Shown piece by piece: positions 8,894 through 17,626 of a DNA stretch of 64,000 nt (position 1 is its first letter; every line of letters begins with the position of its first letter). A program made the translations under genes and the position numbers. The stretch covers positions 307,117 to 371,116 of the forward strand of contig NZ_WTVA01000004.1 in assembly GCF_009882935.1 (NCBI RefSeq). The letters run 5' to 3'. Below the pieces are notes generated by a model, which was not told where the DNA came from, did no database searches, and saw only the letters and a list, made by a program, of their open reading frames with translations. Origin of the DNA: Sneathiella chungangensis. GTDB taxonomy: Bacteria > Pseudomonadota > Alphaproteobacteria > Sneathiellales > Sneathiellaceae.

Positions 8894-11138
8894 ACGAAAC
8901 AGCAGGCGACAGGCCTCCGCTGCCGTGTTGCAGGTCAAGGATCTGCATGTCTATTACGGGCAGTCGCATGCCCTGCAGGGGGTGAACCTGAGTCTTGAAC
9001 ATGGCGTTCATGCTGTTGTCGGTCGCAACGGCATGGGCAAGACAACTCTCTGCAACGCGATCATGGGGCTATTGCCGGTGCGGCGCGGTTCCATCCGCTT
9101 TCAGGGAGAGGATATCACCGGAGCGCCGCCCTACCGAATTGCATCAAAGGGCATCGGCTATACGCCGCAGGGGCGACGTCTCTGGACGTCGCTCAGCGTG
9201 CATGATCATTTGAAGCTATGCGAAGGCGGAGGCGCCTGGACGATCGACCGCATTTACGAAACCTTTCCCCGGCTTTTTGAACGCCGGCGCAATGGCGCGG
9301 GTCAACTTTCCGGCGGTGAACAGCAAATGCTGGCCATATCGCGCGCCCTTCTGCAGGACCCGCAGCTGCTGATCCTGGACGAGCCGACGGAAGGATTGGC
9401 GCCCGTCATCGTCAATCAGGTCGAAAAACTGCTGGCGGAGCTGGCGGCGGAGGCAGACGTCTCCATCCTCCTGATCGAACAGAATATTTCCGTGGCGACC
9501 GCCATTTCCAAGGATGTGGCGATCATGGCGAATGGCCGGATCAGCAGGGTGATGCCGGCGCGCGAGCTCGCATCCGACCGGGCGTTGCAGGAACGTCTCC
9601 TCGGCGTTGGGCGGCATTCTCATGACGAGACGGAGATGTTGGCGCCCTCGCATTCGCCGGCCCCTTCCGAGGCACCGGATCCGGACGCCGGACCGGCGGA
9701 AGATACGCCTCCGCCGTCTCCGGAGACACCGCAAGAGCCGCGAAAGACTGCCGTTTACACCCCGCCGACGCGCTGGTCGCGGATCGCGTGGGAGGAGAGG
9801 GCGGCGCCGCCCGCGGAGGGCACTCAAGCGACACGCCCGTTTGATGCGGTCCCCGAACCCTTGTTCAAGGAACCCGCCGTCAATCTTGAAACCCTGCTTG
9901 GCGAAGATGTCTATGTGGCTGGTACTTTCGATACCAAAGGGGTTGAGCTTAATTTTATTCGCGACCAGATTGCGTCTCATGGCTTGCGGGTCCGGACAGT
10001 CGATCTTTCGACGACACAGAAACCCTCTTCCGCCGACGTACCGCCGCATATGGTCGCCGCCTATCATCGGGGCGGGGCCGGGGCCGTCTTTACCGGCGAT
10101 CGCGGCAAGTCGGTCCGCGCGATGGCGGAGGCGTTCGAAAACTGGATCATTCGCCAGCGGGGTATCGGCGGGATTATCTCCGCCGGCGGGTCCGGTGGCA
10201 CGGCTCTTGTGACGCCCGCCATGCGGCGGCTGCCGGTTGGGGTGCCGAAATTGATGATTTCCACGGTCGCCTCCGGCGAGGTCGGGCAGTATGTCGGGCC
10301 AACGGATATCATGATGATGTATTCGGTCACAGACGTACAGGGGCTCAACCGGATCTCCCGCCGCGTCCTTGCCAACGGCGCCAGCGCCATTTCGGGTATG
10401 GTGAAGGACGCGCAGAAGAACGCGGTGCGGTCCAATGCCGGAACCGCGAAGCCCGCTCTCGGCCTCACCATGTTCGGCGTGACGACACCGGCCGTCCAGC
10501 AATTGACGGCGGAATTGCATGATGACTATGACTGCATGGTCTTCCATGCGACCGGAACCGGCGGACGTTCAATGGAAAAACTGGTCGATAGCGGCCTTCT
10601 CGAAGCCGCCATCGACCTTACGACAACGGAAATCTGCGATATGATGATGGGCGGGTTTTTCGCGGCAACCGAAGAACGCTTCGATGCCTTCATCCGCACG
10701 CGCATTCCCTATGTCGGATCGGTCGGCGCCCTCGATATGGTCAATTTCGGTGCGAAGGAGACCGTGCCGGAGCGGTATCGCGGCCGCACATTCGTCGAGC
10801 ATAATCCGCAGATCACCCTGATGCGCACGACGCCAGCGGAAAACACGCGTATGGGGGAATGGATCGCGGCCAAACTGAACCGGATGACGGGGCCAGTGCG
10901 GTTCCTGATCCCGGAAGGTGGCGTTTCGGCGCTCGATGCGCCGGGACAGCCCTTCTATTCCCCCGAGGCCAATCGCGCGCTATTCGAAGCGCTGGCCGCT
11001 AATTTTCGGGAAACCCCCCAACGCCGCCTGATCCGAACGCCCTATCATATCAATGATCCGGCGTTCACCCAGGCTGTCATTCACGCATTGGAAGAAATTC
11101 ATCCAACCGCAAGGAGTAAGCGTCATGCCGCGTATTGA
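8886..11138 (+). CDS. Fusion of a LivF-type ABC ATPase with a Tm-1-like (UPF0261) domain
   Basis: A continuous 750-residue frame with two families. Residues about 14-240 are a LivF ATPase: Walker [10 protein letters not shown] (46-54), [12 protein letters not shown], signature LSGGEQQM (141-148), Walker [14 protein letters not shown], switch IEQN. Residues about 245-338 are a Pro/Glu/Ala-rich linker. Residues about 340-745 match UPF0261/Tm-1-like ATP-binding proteins: [14 protein letters not shown] (342-355), [61 protein letters not shown]0261 proteins are normally stand-alone in bacteria or joined to a TIM barrel in plants and fungi. Here the TIM barrel is the next gene, overlapping by 14 bases. 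No frameshift is needed to make the fusion. The physical link suggests that the Tm-1-like domain acts at the transporter. Confidence 0.93.
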   Translation: MAERNSRRQASAAVLQVKDLHVYYGQSHALQGVNLSLEHGVHAVVGRNGMGKTTLCNAIMGLLPVRRGSIRFQGEDITGAPPYRIASKGIGYTPQGRRLWTSLSVHDHLKLCEGGGAWTIDRIYETFPRLFERRRNGAGQLSGGEQQMLAISRALLQDPQLLILDEPTEGLAPVIVNQVEKLLAELAAEADVSILLIEQNISVATAISKDVAIMANGRISRVMPARELASDRALQERLLGVGRHSHDETEMLAPSHSPAPSEAPDPDAGPAEDTPPPSPETPQEPRKTAVYTPPTRWSRIAWEERAAPPAEGTQATRPFDAVPEPLFKEPAVNLETLLGEDVYVAGTFDTKGVELNFIRDQIASHGLRVRTVDLSTTQKPSSADVPPHMVAAYHRGGAGAVFTGDRGKSVRAMAEAFENWIIRQRGIGGIISAGGSGGTALVTPAMRRLPVGVPKLMISTVASGEVGQYVGPTDIMMMYSVTDVQGLNRISRRVLANGASAISGMVKDAQKNAVRSNAGTAKPALGLTMFGVTTPAVQQLTAELHDDYDCMVFHATGTGGRSMEKLVDSGLLEAAIDLTTTEICDMMMGGFFAATEERFDAFIRTRIPYVGSVGALDMVNFGAKETVPERYRGRTFVEHNPQITLMRTTPAENTRMGEWIAAKLNRMTGPVRFLIPEGGVSALDAPGQPFYSPEANRALFEALAANFRETPQRRLIRTPYHINDPAFTQAVIHALEEIHPTARSKRHAAY

Positions 11139-11958
11139 ACGGATGGAACTGGTCAAGAAATTTCAGGATATGAAAAAACGTCGACTTCCGATTATCGGGG
11201 GCGGGGCGGGTACTGGCCTGTCGGCCAAATGTGAGGAGGCAGGCGGGATTGACCTGATCGTGATTTACAATTCCGGCCGTTACCGCATGGCGGGTCGCGG
11301 ATCATTGTCAGGGTTGCTCGCCTATGGCAATGCGAACGAGATCGTGATGGAAATGGCGCGTGAGGTTCTGCCCGTCGTCAAGCAGACCCCCGTACTCGCG
11401 GGCGTCAATGGCACGGACCCCTTCTGTCAGTTTGACAATTATCTCGACCAGGTAAAAGCGATCGGTTTCTCCGGAATCCAGAACTTTCCGACCGTCGGCC
11501 TGATCGACGGGACGTTCCGCGCCAATCTTGAGGAAACGGGAATGTCCTATTCACAGGAGGTGGACCTGATCCGCCTCGCGCATGAAAAAGATATGTTCAC
11601 GACACCCTACGTCTTCTGCGAAGAGGACGCTGCCGCCATGGCGGCGGCGGGCGCGGATATTATTGTCTGCCATCTCGGGCTCACGACCGGAGGTTCCATC
11701 GGCGCGGATACGGCGCTCAAACTGGAGGATTGCCCGGCATTGGTTGACCGCTGGGCGGCGGCGGCCCTCGATGTCAATCCCGAGGCCATCGTGCTGGTCC
11801 ATGGCGGACCGGTGTCGATGCCGGCGGATGCGCAGTATATACTCGACAACGCGAAATCATGCCACGGCTTCTACGGCGCGTCCTCCATGGAACGGTTGCC
11901 GACGGAAGTGGCGCTGACGAAGCAGACACAAGCCTTCAAGGCATTGAGCTTAGGTTAA
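11125..11958 (+). CDS. PEP_hydrolase-family TIM-barrel protein (Tm-1 C-terminal half homologue)
   Basis: 277 residues from ATG 11125, chosen because AAGGAG at 11111-11116 is correctly placed; an ATG at 11053 would overlap the upstream gene further. Family features in order: [83 protein letters not shown] and [14 protein letters not shown]. The family carries the label phosphoenolpyruvate hydrolase, but to my knowledge its reaction is not firmly established for most members. With the preceding UPF0261 domain it reconstitutes the two halves of plant Tm-1. The regulators at 1054 and 2803 encode related barrels. Confidence 0.92.
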   Translation: MPRIERMELVKKFQDMKKRRLPIIGGGAGTGLSAKCEEAGGIDLIVIYNSGRYRMAGRGSLSGLLAYGNANEIVMEMAREVLPVVKQTPVLAGVNGTDPFCQFDNYLDQVKAIGFSGIQNFPTVGLIDGTFRANLEETGMSYSQEVDLIRLAHEKDMFTTPYVFCEEDAAAMAAAGADIIVCHLGLTTGGSIGADTALKLEDCPALVDRWAAAALDVNPEAIVLVHGGPVSMPADAQYILDNAKSCHGFYGASSMERLPTEVALTKQTQAFKALSLG

Positions 11959-11972
11959 GGGAGGTTGAAAGA

Positions 11973-14030
11973 ATGACAACCAGCGTAATTGGCTCGACAA
12001 TTCTCTGGCTTATCATAGCGATCATTGTCATCGCCGTGGTCGCCTATCTTCTTCACTGGCTTTACCATCGAACAACGAAGGAAGTCGCATTCGTGCGGAC
12101 AGGGTTCGGCGGTGAAACCGTTGTGATAAACGGCGGCGCGCTGGTGCTGCCAATTATTCATGAGGTGACGCCGGTCAATCTGAATGTGGTTCGCATTCCT
12201 GTGACCCGGACGAAGGAAGACGCGGTCATCACCAAGGACCGTATGCGCGTGGATATCGAGGCTGAATTCTTCGTCCGTGTTATCCAGGAGAAAAAGGCGG
12301 TCGCGGCGGCGGCCTCGACTTTGGGCAGGAAGACCATGTCGCCAGAAGCCCTGACCGACCTCCTTTCGGGCAAGTTCGTTGGCGCGCTGCGGTCTGTCGC
12401 CGCGGAAATGACCCTCGATGAAATGCATGAAAAGCGCGGCGATTTTGTAACCCGCGTCGATGAACGGGCGGCCGATGTGCTGGCGCGCAACGGCCTCGAA
12501 CTCGAAGCCGTGGCGATTACCGACCTTGATCAGACGGCACTTGAATTCTTTAACCCGGCGAACCGTTTCGATGCGGAAGGCCTTACCCAGTTGATCGAGA
12601 CGATCGAAACCCGCCGCAAGCTGCGCAATGATATCGAGCAGTCCTCCGTCGTTGCAATCCGCGCCCGCAATCTCGAGGCGGAAAAGGAAACTCTTAAGCT
12701 GGAGCAGGAGAGCGAAAGCTCCCGCCTCAATCAGGAGAGGGAACTGGAGGCCATGCGGGCCTTGCAACGGGCGGAAATTACGCATACCCGCTCCGAGAAG
12801 GAGGCCGAGGCAGAAAAATCTCGCATCCTGAACGAGCAGAAAACACGCGAAATTGAAATCGCGCGGCAGAAGGCTTTGCAGGCGGCGGAAATCAAGGCGC
12901 AGGAAGAAATCGAGAAGATGCGCGTTTCGCAGGAGCAGGAGCTGGAGGCTGTCCGCATCGACCGCGACAGGATGATCCGGGAAAAGCAGATACAGCAGCG
13001 TCATGAAATTGACTCGGCCGAAATTTCCGCGAATGAGGATGTCGAACGCGCGCGTATTGTTTCCGGACGCCTGCTGCAGGAAGCCCGGATCATGGCGGAA
13101 GAGGAGACGGAAAACCGGGATATCGCACGCGGCCAGCAGATCGAGACCGCCAGGATAGCGGCGCAAAAGGCGATCGAGACCGCGCGGATCGCCCAGGAAC
13201 AGGTTCTCGACAAGGCCCGCATCGAACGCGACCGGGTGCTGCGCGCGCAACAGATTTCCCTGCGCCAGCAGATCGAGGAAAATGAAATCTCGGCGCAGGA
13301 GGAACTCGAGCGGGCGCGGATCGCGTCGGATCGCGGCCTTGACGAAGCGCGTATCCTGAAAGAGCGGGATCTGAGACGGCTGGAGATCGAGCGGGACCAG
13401 GCGCTGGAGCTCGCAGAAATCGAGCGCCAGATCCTGATCTTGAAGGAGCAGACGGCGGTCGCCGATGCTCGTGTCCTGACCGAAGCGGCGGAAGCCAAGG
13501 CCGTCGAAGCCACCGAGAAGGTCTCAACGATCCGCGAAACGGTGATTGCGGAGCGGATCGCCGCCGTCGATAGATTGCTGGCCGAGAAGGACGCGGATAC
13601 GGCCAGAATTGCGGCGGAAACCGACAAGATTACCGCCGCTGTCCAGGCGGAAGCGCAACGGTTGCAGAATGAAGCAGAAAACATCCTTAGCGAAGATGCG
13701 CGGGCTGGACGTCTGCGGTCCAAGATGCTGGACCGGCTGGAAGGCATCGTGCGCGAGAGCGTCAAGCCGATGGAGAATATCGATGGCATCAAGATCCTCC
13801 ATGTCGATGGGTTGGGCGGCAGCGCTGGCAGTGGTCACCGTTCTCCCACGGACGAAGTGATTGAAAGTGCGCTCCGTTACCGGGCCCAGGCGCCGCTGAT
13901 CGACGAGATGATGCGGGAAATCGGCGTTGAAAACCCGGGTGTGACCAAGATGGGTGATATTTTCCGCTCCGCCAAGGATGCGCAAAGCCTTGCCAAGGCG
14001 GCCAAGTCGGACAAGAGCGAGGACGATTAA
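11973..14030 (+). CDS. Flotillin-like SPFH/Band 7 membrane scaffold with hendecad coiled coil
   Basis: 685 residues from ATG 11973, preceded by AGGGAGGT (an upstream in-frame start would overlap the TIM-barrel gene). One N-terminal membrane segment (about 10-32), then an SPFH domain (about 40-230: VRTGFGGETVVINGGALVLP, IPVTRTKEDAVITKDRMRVDIEAEFFVRV). Residues 283-480 form 18 uninterrupted 11-residue units with Ile or Val at unit position 3 and usually Leu/Ile at position 9, a right-handed coiled-coil pattern. An Ala/Glu-rich flotillin-type helix and a C-terminal globular tail follow. Flotillins organise membrane microdomains; YqiK-type proteins are the nearest bacterial label. Presence inside a transporter-catabolic operon suggests a scaffold for the importer. 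Confidence 0.9.
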   Translation: MTTSVIGSTILWLIIAIIVIAVVAYLLHWLYHRTTKEVAFVRTGFGGETVVINGGALVLPIIHEVTPVNLNVVRIPVTRTKEDAVITKDRMRVDIEAEFFVRVIQEKKAVAAAASTLGRKTMSPEALTDLLSGKFVGALRSVAAEMTLDEMHEKRGDFVTRVDERAADVLARNGLELEAVAITDLDQTALEFFNPANRFDAEGLTQLIETIETRRKLRNDIEQSSVVAIRARNLEAEKETLKLEQESESSRLNQERELEAMRALQRAEITHTRSEKEAEAEKSRILNEQKTREIEIARQKALQAAEIKAQEEIEKMRVSQEQELEAVRIDRDRMIREKQIQQRHEIDSAEISANEDVERARIVSGRLLQEARIMAEEETENRDIARGQQIETARIAAQKAIETARIAQEQVLDKARIERDRVLRAQQISLRQQIEENEISAQEELERARIASDRGLDEARILKERDLRRLEIERDQALELAEIERQILILKEQTAVADARVLTEAAEAKAVEATEKVSTIRETVIAERIAAVDRLLAEKDADTARIAAETDKITAAVQAEAQRLQNEAENILSEDARAGRLRSKMLDRLEGIVRESVKPMENIDGIKILHVDGLGGSAGSGHRSPTDEVIESALRYRAQAPLIDEMMREIGVENPGVTKMGDIFRSAKDAQSLAKAAKSDKSEDD
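12819..13412 (+). repeat. 33-bp-periodic coding repeat (18 hendecads)
   Basis: Within the flotillin gene, 594 bases encode 18 successive 11-residue units of the form xxIxxxxxxhx, where h is usually Leu/Ile. Several units begin with ARI. The DNA units are diverged from one another, so this is old protein periodicity, not a recent tandem duplication. It makes up about 29 percent of the protein. Confidence 0.8.
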
Positions 14031-14032
14031 GG

Positions 14033-14470
14033 ATGGCAAGGGTCTACACCTCCACCGTCATCGCGGCACCGGCGGACCGGGTCTGGTCCGTCGTCCGCGA
14101 TTTCAACGCCTTGCCTGCCTGGACGGACTTTGTCGTCGACAGCCGCATCGAGGAAGGCCTGCCATCCGACAAGATCGGCTGTGTCCGTGCCTTCCGGCTT
14201 GAAGACGGCGGTTTTATCCGGGAAAAGCTGCTGGCGCTCTCCGATTTTGACTACAGCTGTTCCTATGCGATCCTGGAAAGCCCGATGGGTGTCGAAAACT
14301 ATATTGCGACCCTCCGTCTCATTCCGGTTACCGACGGCGGTCAGACTTTCGCGGAATGGTCGGCGGAATTTGACTGCGCGCCGGAGCGGGAGGACGAGTT
14401 GGTCGAGCAAATCGCCACGAATGTCTTTCTGGGTGGGCTGACATCGCTAAAGAGCCGGTTGGGAGGCTGA
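14033..14470 (+). CDS. SRPBCC (START/Bet v1-like) family protein
   Basis: 145 residues, with the family opening STVIAAPADRVWSVVRDFNALPAW and the central strand pattern FIREKLLALSD...SYAILESPM...YIATLRLIPV. SRPBCC folds have a deep hydrophobic pocket and bind lipids, polyketides or aromatic ligands; some are cyclases or hydrolases. The start lies two bases after the flotillin stop. It is clearly a paralogue of the N-terminal domain of the next protein, so the pair arose by tandem duplication. I infer binding or conversion of a hydrophobic pathway intermediate. Confidence 0.9.
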   Translation: MARVYTSTVIAAPADRVWSVVRDFNALPAWTDFVVDSRIEEGLPSDKIGCVRAFRLEDGGFIREKLLALSDFDYSCSYAILESPMGVENYIATLRLIPVTDGGQTFAEWSAEFDCAPEREDELVEQIATNVFLGGLTSLKSRLGG

Positions 14471-14471
14471 T

Positions 14472-15977
14472 TTGGTTTCAGTCCGTCGCAGTACTGTCAT
14501 TGATGCTCCGATCGAGGCGGTCTGGGAAATTCTGCGCGATTTCAACGGCCATGACCGCTGGCATCCGGCTGTCCGGCGAAGCCGTCTGGACGGCGGCAAG
14601 CGCACCGACCAGGTAAGCGCCGTCCGTAATTTCGAGCTTACCGAAGGTGCGCATCTGCGCGAACAACTCCTGTCCATGTCCGACGAGGATCACAGCTTCC
14701 GTTATGCGATTGTGGAAAGCGAAATACCGCTTCACAATTATATCGCCGAGGTTTCCCTGAAACCGGTGACCGATGGAAATGGCACCTTCTGGTCCTGGTC
14801 ATCGCGCTTCGATACGCCAAAGGGGCGGGAGAAGGAGCTTGAGCAGCTTGTCGCCGAAGGGGTTTATCAAGCGGGGTTTGAGGCCGTGCGGACGCGATTG
14901 GAACGACAGAGGTCGGGATCGCTGTCGTCAGACCGGCCATTAACGAGATCGACCGCGACCGCCAGTAATGCCGGCCTGCCGGGCATGGCCATGGGGATCA
15001 ACCGGTATGGCGGACCAGAGGAACTGCAGTCCGTGGAGGTTGTTGCGCCGCCGCCGGGGCCCGGCGAAGTTCGTCTCCGTCAGAGCGCAATCGGCGTCAA
15101 TTATATCGATGTCTATTGCCGCTCCGGATATTTCAATCTCCTGAAGCCGCCCGGCGTCCCCGGAATGGAGGCGGTGGGGGTTGTCGAGAGCGTTGGCTCC
15201 GGCGTCCGCCATTTGTCCGCTGGGCAACGGGTCGGCTATGCCTGCCCACCGGTCGGCGCCTATGCCACCGTGCGCACAATGCCTGCCGCGCTGGTCGTTC
15301 CCCTACCTGACCGGATTGATGATGTCACGGCGGCGGCAGCCTTGCTGAAAGGCATGTCGGCGGAATTTCTCCTGCATCGGGTGCATCCCGTCAAAAAGGG
15401 CGATGTCGTTCTTGTTTATGCGCCGGCGGGCGGGGTGGGCCGCATTCTCTGTCAATGGGCGAACCATCTCGGTGCGACGGTTATCGGCGCAACATCCAGC
15501 GAGGAAAAGGCGCGCATCGCCCGGGCGGCGGGTGCGCATCATGTCCTCTTGCCGGGTGCGGCAAGTCTGGAAGATCAGGTGAAGGCGCTCACACGGGGGC
15601 ATGGCGCGGATGTCATCTATGATGCGGTGGGCCGGGACAGCTTCGATCACTCGGTGGCGGCGCTCGCGACCTGTGGTCATCTTGTGAGTTTCGGCCAAGC
15701 CTCCGGTGATATCGGCGCGCGTGATATTAGTTCACTCGCGTCGAAATCCGCAACAATTTCCCGGCCGAACTTCGGCCATTACACGGACACGCCACAGAAG
15801 GTCGCGGCGATCACGAAACGCCTGTTCGACGCGATTGACCGGCATATCATTTCGATAGAGATCGGCCAGCGGTTTCCTCTATCGCGGGCCGCAGACGCCC
15901 ACCGCGCACTGGAGGCCCGCGAGACAACCGGATCGACCGTGCTTATTCCCGACGACAATCAGAAAGGTAAAATATGA
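14472..15977 (+). CDS. SRPBCC domain fused to a quinone oxidoreductase-type (MDR) reductase
   Basis: 501 residues starting at TTG 14472, placed by GGGAGG at 14461-14466; no ATG or GTG is suitably positioned. Residues 1-145 are an SRPBCC domain related to the preceding gene. After a linker rich in Ser and Thr (about 146-165), residues 170-495 are a medium-chain dehydrogenase of the quinone oxidoreductase group: GVNYIDVYCRSGYF, GMEAVGVVESVG, NADPH-binding YAPAGGVGRILCQWANHLGA, and SFGQASGDI. There are no zinc ligands of the alcohol dehydrogenase type. I infer that a bound hydrophobic enone or quinone is reduced by NADPH. The fusion is unusual and lies in frame without ambiguity. Confidence 0.9.
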   Translation: MVSVRRSTVIDAPIEAVWEILRDFNGHDRWHPAVRRSRLDGGKRTDQVSAVRNFELTEGAHLREQLLSMSDEDHSFRYAIVESEIPLHNYIAEVSLKPVTDGNGTFWSWSSRFDTPKGREKELEQLVAEGVYQAGFEAVRTRLERQRSGSLSSDRPLTRSTATASNAGLPGMAMGINRYGGPEELQSVEVVAPPPGPGEVRLRQSAIGVNYIDVYCRSGYFNLLKPPGVPGMEAVGVVESVGSGVRHLSAGQRVGYACPPVGAYATVRTMPAALVVPLPDRIDDVTAAAALLKGMSAEFLLHRVHPVKKGDVVLVYAPAGGVGRILCQWANHLGATVIGATSSEEKARIARAAGAHHVLLPGAASLEDQVKALTRGHGADVIYDAVGRDSFDHSVAALATCGHLVSFGQASGDIGARDISSLASKSATISRPNFGHYTDTPQKVAAITKRLFDAIDRHIISIEIGQRFPLSRAADAHRALEARETTGSTVLIPDDNQKGKI

Positions 15978-16840
15978 AATTCGCCGTTTTTAACTGGAAG
16001 GGAAGGGCTTATGTCGGCCGTGTCATCAACAACGGGAGCGCTATGGAATGCCTGGACTTACCCGGAGACAGTGCCGCCAGAGAAGGGGTTGTCTCGCTGA
16101 TCGGTCGGCCGTTGCCGTCGGTTCTTGAAACGGTAGCAATGGAAGAGGTCGAGTTGCTGGCGCCTGTTCCGCGTCCGGCCCGCAATATCTTCTGCGTCGG
16201 CAAGAATTATCATGAACATGCGCATGAATTCGCCGCCTCCGGCTTCGATAGCTCCGCCGCCAAAGGCGCGGTGCCGGAAGCGCCGATCGTATTCTCGAAA
16301 CTGCCCGAGACGGTTGTCAGTCCCGGTGCGGCGATCCGCCTTGATGCCTCGGTATCGACCGCCATTGATTACGAAGCGGAACTCGCGGTGATTATTGGTA
16401 CGTCCGGGCGGAATATTGCGAAGAAAAATGCGCTCGATCATGTCTGGGGCTACACCATCGTCAATGACGTTACCGCGCGGGATTTGCAGGGTTATCACAG
16501 TCAATGGCTGATCGGAAAATCCCAGGATACCTTCTGTCCGATGGGGCCCTGGGCCGTTACCGCCGACGAGATCGATCTTGCGGATACGTCGGTGAAATGC
16601 TGGGTTAATGATGAGCTGCGGCAGGACTCCAACACGGGCTTGCTCATTTTCGATATCCCGACGATCATCGCCGCAATCTCGAACGGCATCACTTTGCAGC
16701 CGGGTGATGTTATTGCCACCGGCACGCCGGCCGGCGTCGGCATCGGTTTCAATCCGCCGAAATACCTGCAACCGGACGATAAGGTGCGGATCGAAATCGG
16801 CGGGATCGGGACGCTTGAAAATCCGGTGGAGGCCTACTAG
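15974..16840 (+). CDS. Fumarylacetoacetate hydrolase family protein
   Basis: 288 residues; ATG overlaps the upstream stop by four bases. The metal site is visible: DYEAELAVIIG (about 131-141) supplies two Glu ligands and YTIVNDVTARDLQ (about 164-176) an Asp. GKNYHEHAHE near residue 76 and the closing NGITLQPGDVIATGTPAGVG are typical. The family includes fumarylacetoacetases, acylpyruvases, oxaloacetate decarboxylases and hydratases of aromatic meta-cleavage pathways. Here it probably cleaves or decarboxylates a diketo acid late in the pathway encoded by this operon. Confidence 0.92.
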   Translation: MKFAVFNWKGRAYVGRVINNGSAMECLDLPGDSAAREGVVSLIGRPLPSVLETVAMEEVELLAPVPRPARNIFCVGKNYHEHAHEFAASGFDSSAAKGAVPEAPIVFSKLPETVVSPGAAIRLDASVSTAIDYEAELAVIIGTSGRNIAKKNALDHVWGYTIVNDVTARDLQGYHSQWLIGKSQDTFCPMGPWAVTADEIDLADTSVKCWVNDELRQDSNTGLLIFDIPTIIAAISNGITLQPGDVIATGTPAGVGIGFNPPKYLQPDDKVRIEIGGIGTLENPVEAY

Positions 16841-16843
16841 AAA

Positions 16844-17614
16844 ATGACGGATTTTTCGGTCGGCAGCATGAAAGTCGAGGATCAGGGTGAGGGGAGCGCC
16901 GTGGTGATGATCCATGGGCTTGGTGGTACGTCCAACAGTTTTCAGACCCTGATGCAATCGATGGACGGGTACCGTGTGCTGCGCCCCGATCTGCCGGGGG
17001 CCGGACGCTCGCCCTTGCGGCCGGGACGGCCGGGTATCAGGGGGTTGGTCGCGGCAGTGCTGGATTGCCTGAAGGCGGCGGATATTGCGACGGCGCATTT
17101 CGTCGGTCATTCGATGGGCACGATTATCTGCCAGTATCTGGCGATGGAGCACCCGGACCGGGTGCAAAGCCTGACGTTGTTTGGCCCGATTTCAGAACCC
17201 CCGGCAGCCGCGCGTGCGGGTCTGTTGGAGCGGGCCGCGACCGCGCGGCGCGAGGGAATGGCCGGCATCGCCGACGTGATCCAAAAGGCAAGCGTTTCGG
17301 CGGGCAAGCCCGTGGCGTCGGCATTTGTGCGCGAAAGCCTGCTCCGGCAAGACCCTGCCGGCTATGCCGCGCATTGTCGGGCATTGAGTGACGTCACCGC
17401 AGCAGATTTGAAGAAAATCGGATGTTCGACACTCCTTATTGCCGGGGAAGCCGATCCGGTGGCACCCGTCGCCATGGCACAGCAAATGATGCAGCAATTA
17501 CCCTCGGGAAAACTCGAGATACTGCCCGGCGTGGCCCATTGGATGATGATGGAGGCCCCGGAGACCGCTGCCCGATTACTTCGTTCCCATCTCGACGCCA
17601 ACAGCAATAGTTAG
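16844..17614 (+). CDS. Alpha/beta hydrolase
   Basis: 256 residues. Oxyanion motif HGLGGTSNSF (about 24-33), nucleophile elbow FVGHSMGTII (Ser about residue 90), acid in GEADPVAP, and catalytic His in GVAHWMMMEAP. Overall it resembles 3-oxoadipate enol-lactone hydrolase and meta-cleavage product hydrolases, but the pocket residues do not let me choose. It is three bases after the FAH-family gene and likely co-translated. It may hydrolyse an ester, lactone or C-C bond of the imported compound. Confidence 0.9.
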   Translation: MTDFSVGSMKVEDQGEGSAVVMIHGLGGTSNSFQTLMQSMDGYRVLRPDLPGAGRSPLRPGRPGIRGLVAAVLDCLKAADIATAHFVGHSMGTIICQYLAMEHPDRVQSLTLFGPISEPPAAARAGLLERAATARREGMAGIADVIQKASVSAGKPVASAFVRESLLRQDPAGYAAHCRALSDVTAADLKKIGCSTLLIAGEADPVAPVAMAQQMMQQLPSGKLEILPGVAHWMMMEAPETAARLLRSHLDANSNS

Positions 17615-17626
17615 GGAGACTATATC

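Noticed and set aside
9216-10547. 443-codon antisense frame opposite the ATPase-UPF0261 fusion
   Set aside because: The sense strand has intact motifs through the whole interval; the antisense product is Arg/His-rich with no domain.
11955-13250. 431-codon antisense frame opposite the flotillin gene
   Set aside because: The apparent Phe/Leu/Arg-rich repeats only mirror the coiled-coil codons on the other strand; there is no ribosome binding site or family pattern.
12819-13412. 33-base periodicity considered as a CRISPR-like or recent tandem DNA repeat
   Set aside because: Units differ strongly at DNA level and keep only amino-acid spacing in an open frame, so this is coiled-coil coding.
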